Assembly: GCA_029204045.2 (NCBI GenBank)
Contig: CM055065.1
Span: 9,678,521 to 9,742,520 of the forward strand
Length of the DNA: 64,000 bases
DNA from: Tillandsia leiboldiana
Lineage: Eukaryota; Streptophyta; Magnoliopsida; Poales; Bromeliaceae
Direction: 5' to 3'
Numbering within the stretch: position 1 is the stretch's first letter; each line of letters opens with the position of its first letter. Of the stretch, positions 11,836-21,560 are shown piece by piece. Both the position numbers and the translations under genes were made by a program. The notes beneath the pieces were generated by a model that searched no databases, was not told where the DNA came from, and was given only the letters and a program-made list of their open reading frames with translations.

Positions 11836-12043
11836 TTCTTCCCCCCTTTAAGCCCTGACGTCCACGTCAGGCTCAAGCACACTCACAAGCACCAGGCGAT
11901 GTGAGACTCGTCTCGCTAGCCTTAGCCGACCTTGTGAGGAGCTGCACTCCACTCACAACGGTCATTAGCCGGGGAGCCTCGCTCTACCCGCTATATAACC
12001 CTGGCTCAGCCGAGACTCATCTCACATTTCCGGCTGGTGAATG

Positions 12044-12055
12044 GCTCTGATACCA
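12044..12055 (-). other. Cassandra primer-binding site (iMet tRNA)
   Basis: The minus strand reads TGGTATCAGAGC, a perfect match to the usual initiator-tRNA-Met site, two bases inside the 5' LTR. Confidence 0.9.
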
Positions 12056-12057
12056 AC

Positions 12058-12235
12058 TTTGACGCCCCACTTCCCAGGGGGTCACCCATCCTAGAACTAC
12101 TCTAGCTCTAGCACGCTTAACTCTCATGTTCCTCTTGGATCTTGCTACCATCCAAAATGCTATAGCCGGGTTAGAGATTTAGTCCTATTATATCATTTTA
12201 TATAGAGGACTAATCCAAATTCCGGGGGTGTCACA
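12058..12235 (-). repeat. 5' LTR of the Cassandra element
   Basis: It is the same length (178 bp) as the left copy. The outermost tgtg is changed to tttg. It abuts gag-coding sequence on the right with no target duplication. Confidence 0.9.
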
Positions 12236-13460
12236 CCTGCGCCCAGAGATCTATACCTTGGTGCATGCCCAGAGGCTCTAGACTTTGTCAGAGGCTGTGG
12301 ATCACGCGCAGTGGGTTGAGAGGGGAGATCATGTGGTCGCTAGGCGCGGAGGCTTGGTCGCTCAGAGTTCTGAGAGGAAGCGGCCAGCGCCAGACGAGGG
12401 GGGACAGGCCAGTTCATGGAGGCCGCCCCGACCGCCACCGCCTCAGTTTACGGGCCGTGGGCGTTCGGAGCAGCGAGGGCCTGGGGGATCCCAGAGGCCC
12501 CCACAGCAGCAGCAGCATCAGCAGCCCCAGCGGCAGCAGCAGCACTCGCAGCAGCAGAGGTCGCAGTCGCGACAGCAGGGGTCACACCGGCAGAGGCAGC
12601 AGCAGCAGCAGTCGACGCAGCCCCGGTCTACAGTTGGGTGTGTTTTCTGCAGGGGTCAGCACCCCTCTGATACTTGTGATTTGAGGCACGGTCGCTGTTT
12701 CAGATGCGGGCAGTCAGGTCATCGGCGAGCTACTTGCCCTTTTTCGACATCGCCGGCTCCTTCCTCAGCATCAGTCCCTTCGATGCCCCAGCAGCGGCCT
12801 TATGCTCCAGCGAGCAGGGCTCTTTCTTCCCACCCTGCAGATTACCGACCACCAGCTCAGAGCGGACGGGTTTATGCCGCCCAGGTGGAGGACTCCTCGG
12901 CAGCCGACCACGTGGTGGCAGGTATCATTTTACTTTTCGGTATTCGTGCTCGCACTTTATTTGATACCGGTGCATCACATTCTTTTATCAGTAGAGCATT
13001 TGCGTCATCTCATGGACTAGAGTTAGGTCGGTTGCCGCATGCATTAGAGGTACAGATTCCCGATCATATTTTGCATGTAGAGGAGTGTTGTTGGTCTTGC
13101 CCTGTACAGCTTGAGTCTTGGATTTTGCCAGCGGACCTGATGGTCCTTAGTCAGCTGAGAGATTTTGACATTGTACTGGGGATGGATTGGCTGGCTCGCT
13201 ATTTCGCGACGATTGATTGCGCCGCGAGGACTGTTACTTTTAGCGAGCCAGGCCAGGAGGTGTTCGTTTATCGGGGGTGCCAGAGTGCTTTCTTTGCCTC
13301 AGTGGTTTCGACTTCTCGAGCGAGGCATATGATGCGCAGTGGATGCGTGGCCTTTTTGGCATCTGTGGTTAAGGAGCCTACGGCGGCCCCGGGACTCGCG
13401 GATATCCCGATTGCCCACGAGTTCCCGGATGTGTTTCCTCCAGAGCTGATTAGTATGTGA
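12236..13460 (+). pseudogene. Gypsy gag C-terminus, zinc knuckle and protease, broken
   Basis: It begins abruptly inside the gag capsid region (LRPEIYTLVHAQRL), meets a TAG stop at 12279-12281 where the related gag has a glutamine codon, and then stays open. It has a basic, glutamine-rich linker, a CCHC knuckle (CFRCGQSGHRRATC, about 12693-12735) and an aspartic protease with DTGA at about 12962. It stops at 13460 because a deletion of about 11 bases, relative to the chromovirus, brings in TGA just before the RT. Gag and protease are in one frame, as in the chromovirus. The 5' part of this element, including PBS and 5' LTR, is missing. Confidence 0.85.
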
Positions 13461-15650
13461 GGTTGAGTTTTTGATTGACGTAGTCCCAGGAACTGCGCCA
13501 ATCTCTAAGGCTCCTTACCGAATGGCACCGGCTGAGCTGCGAGAGTTAAAGGCGCAACTCCAGGATTTAATGGACAAAGGTTTTGTCAGACCAAGTGTAT
13601 CGCCTTGGGGAGCGCCGGTGCTATTTGTGAAGAAGAAGGATGGATCACTTCGACTATGTGTTGATTATCGGGAGTTGAATAAAGTGACCATCAAGAACAA
13701 GTACCCTTTGCCGCGCATTGATGACTTATTCGATCAGCTGCAAGGGTCTTGTGTCTTCTCCAAGATTGACTTACAGTCTGGTTACCACCAATTGAAGGTG
13801 AAGGCCGAGGACATCACAAAGACGGCATTCAGGTCGCGGTACGGGCATTATGAGTTCACCGTCATGCCTTTTGGATTGACAAATGCCCCTGCTGCTTTTA
13901 TGGATTTAATGAACAGGATCTTTCGACCATACCTGGATCGGTTCGTCGTTGTTTTTATTGATGATATCCTGGTTTACTCCCGGAGCGATGTGGAGCACGA
14001 GGAGCACTTGAGGATTGTGCTGCAACTTCTGAGAGAAAGGAAGTTGTATGCCAAGTTATCTAAGTGTGATTTCTGGCTTCGGGAGGTCGTCTTTTTGGGC
14101 CACGTGATTTCAGCCGCAGGAGTGGCAGTAGACCCGGCGAAGATTGAGGCAGTCCGGGATTGGCCCCGACCGACGACGGTATCAGAGGTCCACAGTTTTA
14201 TGGGCTTAGCTGGATATTACCGTCGGTTTGTGGAGGGTTTTGCGAAACTTTCCACACCCCTCACTCGTTTGACGCGAAAAGGGATTAAGTTTATCTGGAG
14301 TGAGGATTGCCAGAGGAGCTTTGAGGAATTAAAGAACAGATTGATGTCGGCTCCTATCCTTTCCCTCCCTGTTATGGAGAAAGGATATGTGATTTACAGC
14401 GATGCATCGCACAGTGGACTTGGTTGCGTGCTGATGCAAGAGGGAAGGGTAATCGCTTATGCCTCTCGGCAACTGAAGGATTATGAAAAGAATTACCCTA
14501 CCCATGATTTGGAGCTAGCTGCAGTGATCTTTGCACTAAAGTTGTGGCGCCACTACCTGTATGGGGAGCACTGCGAGATTTACACCGACCACAAGAGCTT
14601 GAAATACCTGTTCACACAGAAGGAGCTCAACTTGAGGCAGCGCAGATGGTTGGAATTGTTGAAGGACTATGATGTAGACATATTATACCATCCTGGCAAG
14701 GCCAACGTGGTTGCTGATGCCCTGAGCAGGAGGGTAGTACAGAGTTTATCTTCGATGATCACCGATCAGGCGCCATTACTGGAGCAGATGAGGCAGTTAG
14801 AGCTCGAGGTTGTGTCCCCCGGGGTCTCTGCTAGACTTATGTCTCTAGTCGTGCAGCCCACTCTGTTGGACAGGATTCGAGAGAGACAGAGTGAGGACCC
14901 CCACCTGATGAGGATTCGAGAGCAGATACAGACTGGTATGACAGGGGACTTTTTAGTTGATGCTTCGGGAGTACTGCGGTACAGGGACCGAGCATGTGTG
15001 CCTATGGATGCAGAGATCAGAGAGCAGATCTTGAGGGAGGCCCACTATACACCTTATACCATCCATCCTGGTGGGACTAAGATGTATAGGGACCTTAAGG
15101 CACAGTTTTGGTGGAATGGGATGAAAAGAGACATTGGGAGATTTGTAGCACACTGTCTAACTTGTCAGCAAGTAAAGGCTGAGCATCGTGTACCTGCTGG
15201 CAAGTTGCAGAGTCTCCCAATCCATGAATGGAAATGGGAACATGTTACGATGGATTTTGTCACTGGTTTGCCGAGAGCACAGACGGGAGCGGATGGTATC
15301 TGGGTAGTCGTGGACAGACTTACCAAGTCCGCTCACTTTTTACCGGTTCAGATGACTTGGCCGATGGAGCGTCTAGCACAGGTGTACTTGGCTGAGGTGG
15401 TTAGATTGCACGGGGTACCCGTTTCCATCGTATCAGATAGAGACCCGAGGTTTGTCTCGCATTTTTGGAGGAGTTTACAGACAGCCTTGGGGACGCAGCT
15501 CCGATTTAGTACAGCATTCCACCCACAGACCGATGGGCAGTCAGAGCGCACTATTCAGACCCTCGAGGATATGTTGAGAGCATGCGTTCTGGACTTTGGA
15601 GGAGGGTGGTACCGGCACTTGGGATTAGTTGAGTTTGCTACAACAACAGC
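13461..15650 (+). pseudogene. Gypsy pol: RT, RNase H and integrase core
   Basis: A long open frame (13471 to about 15640) has, in order, RT with FIDDILVYS at about 13957, RNase H with DASHSGLGCVL at about 14400 and TDHKSLKYLF, the integrase HHCC finger (about 15035-15170), and the core with acidic residues in MDFVTGLP, SDRDPRF and QSERTIQ. These are the catalytic motifs of Ty3/Gypsy Pol, and RT and RNase H look complete. It is marked pseudogene because it is separated from gag-protease by a frameshift, lacks a start codon of its own and shifts frame again near 15645. Confidence 0.85.
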
Positions 15651-16063
15651 TATCAAGCGAGCATTCAGATGGCTCTGTTTGAAGCGTTGTATGGACGCAA
15701 GTGTCGGTCACCCCTATATTGGAGTGACGTAGGTGAGAAGAAGACTTTGGGTCCTGATCTACTATTAGAGGCAGAGGAAAAGGTCAGATTGGTACGACGA
15801 CATCTTGAGACCGCCCAGAGTCGACAGAAGAGTTATGCTGATACTCGCGGCGAGACTTAGAGTTTCATGTGGGAGACCATGTTTTCTGAAAGTCTCGCCT
15901 TCGAAGGGGATTCGGAGATTTGGTATTCGTGGGAAGCTGAGCCCTCGTTATATTGGACCTTTCGAGGTGTTGGAGCGCTTAGGGCCAGTTGCCTACAGGC
16001 TTGCACTTCCTCCCAGGCTTTCAGGTGTTCACGATGTTTTTCATGTATCGACTCTGAGGAGGA
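15651..16063 (+). pseudogene. Integrase C-terminal part, frameshifted and cut
   Basis: After a frameshift near 15645 the integrase continues in another frame (15669-15860, with GRKCRSPLYWSDVGE), shifts again near 15855, and runs to DVFHVSTLRRM at 16066. There the chromodomain should follow, as in the relative at 44971-45230, but it is missing. Instead gaggagga is followed by an LTR-like start TGTAG. The chromodomain has apparently been deleted right up to the PPT. Confidence 0.75.
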
Positions 16064-16457
16064 TGTAGTGTCCTGGTTTTTTCCTTGCAACTTTCCGATG
16101 AATCCACTGTGTAGAACACCTAGTGTCGGTGTGTCTGGCCCATGGTGCATCAAAGGGATGCCACAGTTGGACCTAGTGAGACATTGATAGCTGATTTGGC
16201 CTTCGGCTGCATTTGCCGAATTTTAGAAAAGGTTTTGGGCCAACCTGAGGTCGGATTTGGATTCAGCGCGGAAAAACGCTTGAAAACGGCTATTTGCTTG
16301 TTAAATTCGGAGTCCGGATGACTAAAAAGGGCTTCCGGAAGTTCGCGGGGATTTTCGGTGCATGGGGAAGGACCGTGGACCGGCCTGAGCCACGTGGCGG
16401 CCTGTTATTGGCCGGCTCACGCAGCTCGGTCCACGGGGGAGGCGCGGCGGTGCATGG
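16064..16457 (+). repeat. 3' LTR of the plus-strand Gypsy element, left part
   Basis: It starts with TGTAG, like the solo LTR at 46347, directly after a purine-rich gaggagga. It carries the sequence ggatttggattcagcgcgg found in the U3 of related LTRs and a G-box at 16391-16396. The Copia cluster cuts it at 16457 and the rest resumes at 33269. About 1 kb expected from the other LTRs of the group is missing at the cut. Assignment as the 3' LTR is inferred from position and start sequence. Confidence 0.6.
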
Positions 16458-16758
16458 TGTTGGGTTATATGTAATACGGATCTAAATAGGGGAAAAAAAC
16501 ACCTAGAGGGGGGTGAATAGGTGTAAACGTATAAACACTCAAAAAATCGTTGCGGTAAAACCCAATGCGGAAATAAAAATAATACGCAAGATTTTTACGT
16601 GGAAAACTCCATCACCGGAGTAAAAAACCACGGGACCGATAACACGGCAGAAATCCACTAGAATTAAAACACGTACAAGGTGATTTACCGTACACACTTA
16701 CGACTCAACCTTTTCATACGCTCCTAGAGGATCTTCTCCGCTCGCTCCGCGACGCTTC

Positions 16759-16935
16759 TCGAATCCACGATCTGCGCCCAACGCCGAATCCACGGCGTCC
16801 AACGTCGAATCCACGACGTCCGACCGAATCCACGGTCTTCACCCAATAGCACCCTTCGAATCCACGAACGTGCCTCGCTCCGAATCCACGAGAGCGGTTG
16901 AACCTTGAATCCACAAGGACACGCGAATCCACGCG
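16759..16935 (-). repeat. Array of eight hairpins with constant AATCCA loop (LTR1)
   Basis: Eight copies of AATCCA (TGGATT in the transcript) each sit between complementary arms, and the arms differ from one copy to the next: TCG/CGA, ACGCCG/CGGCGT, ACGTCG/CGACGT, GACCG/CGGTC, TTCG/CGAA, CGCTCCG/CGAGAGCG (one bulge), CCTTG/CAAGG, CGCG/CGCG. The array lies about 280-460 bases downstream of the TATA box and so in the RNA leader. LTR2 (22662-22775, partial) and LTR3 (32292-32468) have it too. Confidence 0.85.
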
Positions 16936-17218
16936 CCGATTTTGGGGTAAATCGTTGTTTTGGGTGGTGATGATCCGCCGAATACTTAGATCAAAGATAG
17001 ATCGGAAATACCATCTAAGTATTCATTAGTTTGATTCAACTCAAGATGTGAGTATGAAAACCTAGAATCAAACTAATCAATATAGATGAAGAAACATAGA
17101 GTATTCTCTAATGTTTTCCTTTCTTCTCTATATGTGGATCTATAGCCGTATAAAATGGTATATGAAAATGACGGCTAAAGACTATGTGGATTCCCCCTAG
17201 AAAAAGAGTCATAGGGTG

Positions 17219-17226
17219 TATTTATA
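17219..17226 (-). promoter_or_regulatory. TATA box of Copia LTR1
   Basis: The minus strand reads CTATAAATACACC. It is conserved at 23052-23059 (LTR2) and 32747-32754 (LTR3). Transcription would start roughly 30 bases further along the minus strand. Confidence 0.75.
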
Positions 17227-17285
17227 GGTTAGAAACCCTAGGAAGGAGATAAGAATCAAAAACCTAACATTTCTGGAAATTTTAC

Positions 17286-17578
17286 GGACGGCGATCCGGA
17301 TCGGACTAGCTAGGATCCGGATCGTCGTAACGAGACAGCCAGTTCCAGAAAAACGAAGGTTCGGGATCCGGATCGAAGTGCATGATCCGGATCGTTCATA
17401 CAGTTTACCAAACATCAACGTTCGGGATCCGGATTGCGAAGCATGATCTGGATCGTTCAAGGAAAATGGTAAACTCACTGTTCGGGATCCGGATCATGAG
17501 ACTACAATCCGGATTGAACTGGTGTATGAACGAACCACCTTCGGGATCCGGATCGAACAACCTGATCCGGATCCTGAA
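17286..17578 (-). promoter_or_regulatory. Palindromic GATCCGGATC repeats upstream of the TATA box
   Basis: Five pairs of GATCCGGATC-type palindromes, often preceded by ttcgg, lie 60-360 bp upstream of the TATA box. LTR2 (23124-23355) and LTR3 (32818-33046) have four pairs. Palindrome clusters upstream of the TATA box are known in Sirevirus LTRs; this sequence version is read directly here. Confidence 0.75.
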
Positions 17579-17800
17579 CATGTCCCAAGTCCAGTTTTTG
17601 ATTTTTATGCAATGAAAGATTCTTTCAAGTGTTTCTACACTACAAGAAGTATTCGGATCACACAAAATATTTAGTTAAACATACCTGATCCTTTTGAATT
17701 CTTCTTTCTTGAGATTGAGTTAAATGATCCAACTTTCTTCACCTTCAATCTTCAAGACTTGAGACTTTCACGAAACTACGCCAACTCAAATTCCGTAACA

Positions 17801-17817
17801 ATCTCCCCCTTTGGCGG
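17801..17817 (-). other. Copia polypurine tract (copy 1)
   Basis: The minus strand reads ccgccaaagggggagat followed by the LTR start TGTTACGG. The same tract lies at 23582-23598 for copy 2. Confidence 0.85.
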
Positions 17818-18619
17818 TTTCGTGACAAAACATAGATCCACTAAAGAAAATTCAAAAAGATATTTTTGTTGCTATCACCATACAACAAAAATTTACAATG
17901 GAGATCCAAAAATTTAAAAACATGAGATAAACTCCTAAAACAGACTCTAGACTTAGACATCTGTACTCTCTGCACAAAGAAATCATTCTTGACAAAAAGA
18001 GATCGTTAGATACCTCAAGAATATTTAGCATATAAAACCTAGTACAGAGATAGAGTTTATCTAATCATCATGACATTTGAGAATTCAGATATGTAAGAGA
18101 ATCAAAGTTAAAAACCAACATATCTTCTATGCATTCAAAAACCAAATGTCAAAATGTTAGTCCAACATCAACTTGTTAGTTATATTACATGCCCAATAGT
18201 TAGTCGAATAGTTAGTCGAGACATGCAAACAATCACAAGATGAAAACCAAAGTTGAAGTTGAGATCATACTTACCTTGATGTATACAAAATCTTCATCAT
18301 CAAGATTTTCACAATCATTGTTCAAGTTCCCTTACCTTGATGTTCATTCACATCATCATTGTACCTTGATGTTCATTCACATCATCATTGTACCTTGATA
18401 TTTCATCATTCAATTTCATCATTCATTGTTCAAAGTTCTCTCTAACTCTCTCCCCCTTTTTGTCACAAAACAAAGCCAAAATGTAGTTAAGACTACGAAA
18501 TGTTAGGAGAGTGAAAGTTGTAGTAAAACGTAAAACCTGAGAACTAAGCTAAAGTAAGTATAAAACTAAATCCTAAAATCAAAATCCTGCAGAAAAAAAA
18601 AAGGAAGGGAAAGTGCAGT
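17818..18619. other. AT-rich 3' region of Copia copy 1
   Basis: This is the stretch between the env-like ORF and the PPT. It is AT-rich, has repeated gttagt and accttgatgttcattcacatcatc units (about 18330-18400) and a second C-rich purine-tract complement, tctccccctttttgtcac, at about 18450. No reading frame is supported. Confidence 0.6.
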
Positions 18620-19219
18620 TCAGTCGGAGGAGTCGGAGCTGGTACAACTCAGCTTGCTCAAAATCCCTTTAAGCATTGTCGAGATAGTTGAACACTTCTT
18701 CTTTATCTTCTTGTGTTCAGAGGAAATTTGCTGAAGTTCTTTCGATATCCTCTCTTGTGCAGCAGAGAGTCTTTGTTGTTCCTGGCGAAGCGATTCCAAT
18801 ACAGCAGCGTCTGTATCCTGTCTTTTCGAGTGTGATGGATGCTGTCTAGAAGCAGATGGTGCATCCAATCCCGTAACCCATGGAGATTCAGCTTGTAGAA
18901 TCCCAGAGAGTGAGCGAGCTCTAGTAAGAGGCCTACTATGATAACTTTCACTTCTTAGGACATTCTTTCGTCTTGTATATTGCTTAGTTGTTGATGCAGA
19001 TTTCATAAGCCTTTTGCCCTTGACAGATTTCCTGTTTTCCTCATCAATCTTCTGTTGAACATCTTTGAAGAATTCATCCCATTCTTCCGTATCGTACTCC
19101 GAGCTGTCCTCCCTGCCTTCGGTTGTCTTATCTTCTGTTGAAACATCCGGTTCCTCTTTTACAGACGTACTCTTGTGCACCATTGTGACCAGGAGAAGGA
19201 TTAACCAAGAGAGTGCCAT
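18620..19219 (-). CDS. Copia env-like ORF, copy 1 (shortened)
   Basis: This 199-residue frame lies after pol, where Sireviruses carry an env-like gene of unknown function. It has a hydrophobic N-terminus (MALSWLILLLVTMV), an acidic stretch, a basic middle, and a C-terminal part predicted by eye as coiled coil (from LESLRQEQQRLSAAQERISK onward), and it ends in SSDSSD. Compared with copy 2 it lacks the middle portion that resembles the plant transposon protein domain, yet this short form is open throughout. A role in entry is not shown; env-like is a positional name. An LTR-like promoter cluster lies about 530 bases upstream. Confidence 0.55.
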   Translation of the reverse strand: MALSWLILLLVTMVHKSTSVKEEPDVSTEDKTTEGREDSSEYDTEEWDEFFKDVQQKIDEENRKSVKGKRLMKSASTTKQYTRRKNVLRSESYHSRPLTRARSLSGILQAESPWVTGLDAPSASRQHPSHSKRQDTDAAVLESLRQEQQRLSAAQERISKELQQISSEHKKIKKKCSTISTMLKGILSKLSCTSSDSSD

Positions 19220-19740
19220 TTATCAAAGTGCTTGAGTTAAGAAGGTGTCCTGTGAAAACCAACTCAAGAACACAAAAATTCTTAGTTTTCAAAAATTGAA
19301 AAAATTGTATCCAAAGAATCATTATCATGTAGAGAGACTAAGAATCAAATTAGTTTTGCAAAAGGACTTTTAAAAATAGATCAATTGCATGATTTTCGAA
19401 AATCCTTATTATATGCCCTAAAACCGAAATTTTAGAAATCGAAGCCTAAAAATCCGTTAATCAGGAGAATACCTAGCATATAATCAAAACTAATCTACCC
19501 AGAGTTCTTATTTCAAAAGAAATTTGATCAAAAACCATCCACAAACAAAGTTGATCCAAGAAATTCATCACGTTTGAGGAGGAAAAGAGAAAAACGGTGA
19601 AAAACCGAGATTTTGATCAATAAAACTTACTTGGAGTTGAAGAACCTGAGTTTGAAAGCTTCCAGGAAGGATGAAATCTAGAGAGAGAGGCTCTGGAAAC
19701 TTCGGAACAAAAGATTGGAGTAAAGAAATCAAAAACCCCT
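19220..19740. other. Leader before the Copia env-like ORF
   Basis: AT-rich sequence between the candidate internal promoter and the env-like start. A minus-strand open frame (19128-19328) overlaps the start region in another frame and is probably not used. The equivalent in copy 2 is 25860-26290. Confidence 0.5.
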
Positions 19741-19746
19741 TTCGTT

Positions 19747-19912
19747 CCTTATAAAACCTAGCCGCGATCCGGATCAGTTCATAACTGCGATCCGGATCGG
19801 CTACCGCAGTGAGAAACTGCGTTCGGGATCCGGATCGGCAGATACAATCCGGATCGTCAGCCCGCAGAAGAATTCCTGCGTTCGGGATCGGATCATCTAG
19901 CCCGATCCGGAT
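19747..19912 (-). promoter_or_regulatory. Candidate internal promoter: GATCCGGATC cluster and TATA-like box
   Basis: Six to seven GATCCGGATC-type palindromes (19766-19912) are followed in the minus direction by TTTTATAAGG (19747-19756), repeating the order found in the LTR promoter. They stand between the end of pol and the env-like ORF. Copy 2 has the same arrangement at 26294-26462. Promoter use is inferred. Confidence 0.55.
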
Positions 19913-20859
19913 CGGCCCAACTTTTTCTTTAGAAAATTTCAGAGAAATTCAAGAAAAACCAGAAAAAGATTGTAAGCACAAATGTGTATCAACTTTAAAC
20001 AAAATCATCGTTTCATACAACAAGAATTAGATTATGCCAAATCTATCAATAATATCCAAAAATGAAACGAAAATTTACAAAAATTAAATCCCTTAAAGTT
20101 GAACACCTTCAATCACATCTAACATGATCTTATGAGTAATGCCTTTATCAAATCATCAATTCAGTAAAGAAAATGAAATACAAAGATCAATAGATGTTTG
20201 AAATCCCAAATATAGTAGATAATATATCTAGCCAATCTGTTGAAGAGAGTGGCTCTTTGAGCATCTTTCATTAAAAACCCACCTTATACCAACCTTGAAA
20301 TTTGACAGAGTCAAGTATTTCAACATGCATTTTACTCAATCAAAAATTTGAACAACCATGCTTGGTATCATGTGGTAGCTGCACACAATACTCGGACGAC
20401 CGAGGTGGTAGCTCTTTCCTCCATGTGGTGGTAGTTTTCACACTCCTCATTGGGATGTAACTCTTTCCACATCTTTTGAGCATTTTACCTTTTCTAAGAC
20501 TCCCCTCAATTGGCTATCAATTATTTAAGATATAAAGTATTCAACCAAATATTGATCTCGATTTCATACTCGACTAAGCAGTCAAATAAGATATGACTAT
20601 ACCAAGAGATCATAGAGAGAGAGAAATTGACTTTGATCACTTTAGAAGATGATTTAATTAACATAAATGATCATTGCAACAGTGAAATATTATGATGGCA
20701 AAAGCATAATAAATTCTAATGTGCGAAAAGATGCAATTAAAGTCAATTGATGATCTATGCTACAATTTATGTCCTATGTACAAAACTAGATAATGAACAA
20801 AACAAAACAATACAAACCTATTCCTAAGCAAAGATTTCAAAAAGAGGATTATTTCAAGA
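19913..20859. other. Noncoding region between pol and internal promoter, Copia copy 1
   Basis: AT-rich sequence that matches 26463-27400 in copy 2 closely but holds no supported frame. It includes ctcggacgaccgaggtggtag, a near-palindrome at about 20392-20412. Confidence 0.5.
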
Positions 20860-21560
20860 AGCATCCCAATTGCTTTTCGTAAATGAATAAAACGTTTTTG
20901 ATCCAAAGGTTTTGTTAGAATGTCAGCTAATTGATCCTCAGTTGAAATATATGAAAGTTGAAGAGTATTTGATTCAACTAGCTCTCTAAGAAAATGATAT
21001 CTAAGTTCAATATGTTTTGTTCTAGAGTGCAACACAGGGTTTTTAGAAATGTTAATAGCACAGTGTTGTCACAAAGTATTGTTACCGAAGATGCTGAAAT
21101 GCGGAAGTCGCTCAATACGCTTTTCATCCAAATGAGTTGAGTTGAGCAACTTCCAGCTGAAATGTATTCCGCTTCGGCAGTCGAGAGTGCTATGCAATTC
21201 TGCTTTTTACTGTGCCATGCAACAAGGCAATGGCCAAGATAGAAGCATGCACCACTCGTGCTTTTCCGATCATCCACTGATCCTGCCCAATCGGCATCTG
21301 AGTATCCAACTATCCAAACTTGTTCCCATAGGATACCAAATTCCGAAATTAATTGATCCTTTGATATACCGGATGATCCTTTTCACCGCTTTCAGGTGAA
21401 CCTCCTTTGGTGCTGATTGATATCTCGCGCAATCCCAACACTAAAGGATATATCCGGGCGACTAGCCGTGAGGTAAAGTAGACTTCCAATCATACTTCGA
21501 TACATTCTCGTCTACATTCTCACTATGTGATTCACTTCCAAGTCCCTTGTGGCTAGTTCC
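20860..21560 (-). pseudogene. Copia RNase H, copy 1
   Basis: The frame 20978-21277 carries KSTSGACFYLG, the catalytic-glutamate region STAEAEY and CDNT. A small deletion shifts the frame near 21060, and the domain ends in another frame with HIELRYHFLREL and DILTKPLDQKRF. These are standard Copia RNase H motifs. The DADWAG motif just before is intact here, unlike in copy 2. Confidence 0.8.

Larger units (their letters stand above)
11658..12235 (-). mobile_element. Cassandra-type TRIM retrotransposon with 5S-rRNA-like LTRs
   Basis: This complete miniature element has two 178-bp terminal repeats (11658-11835 and 12058-12235) around a 222-bp internal part. It has an iMet PBS (12044-12055) two bases from the 5' LTR and a purine tract (11836-11850) at the 3' LTR, and no coding frame. 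Cassandra elements are known in plants as non-autonomous LTR elements whose LTRs carry 5S rRNA sequence, and this one fits (see the 5S entry). The flanks are unusual: left caaaa and right cctgc do not form a target duplication. The left side is LTR sequence and the right side is the middle of a gag gene, which suggests recombination at or between Cassandra copies. Confidence 0.9.
16458..17800 (-). repeat. Copia LTR1
   Basis: It begins tgttggg and ends ccgtaaca in plus-strand view, that is TGTTACGG...CCCAACA in the element's sense. In the element's sense it has palindromic GATCCGGATC promoter repeats (17286-17578), a TATA box (complement of 17219-17226) and a hairpin array (16759-16935). It has one more palindrome unit than LTR2 and LTR3. 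Confidence 0.9.
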
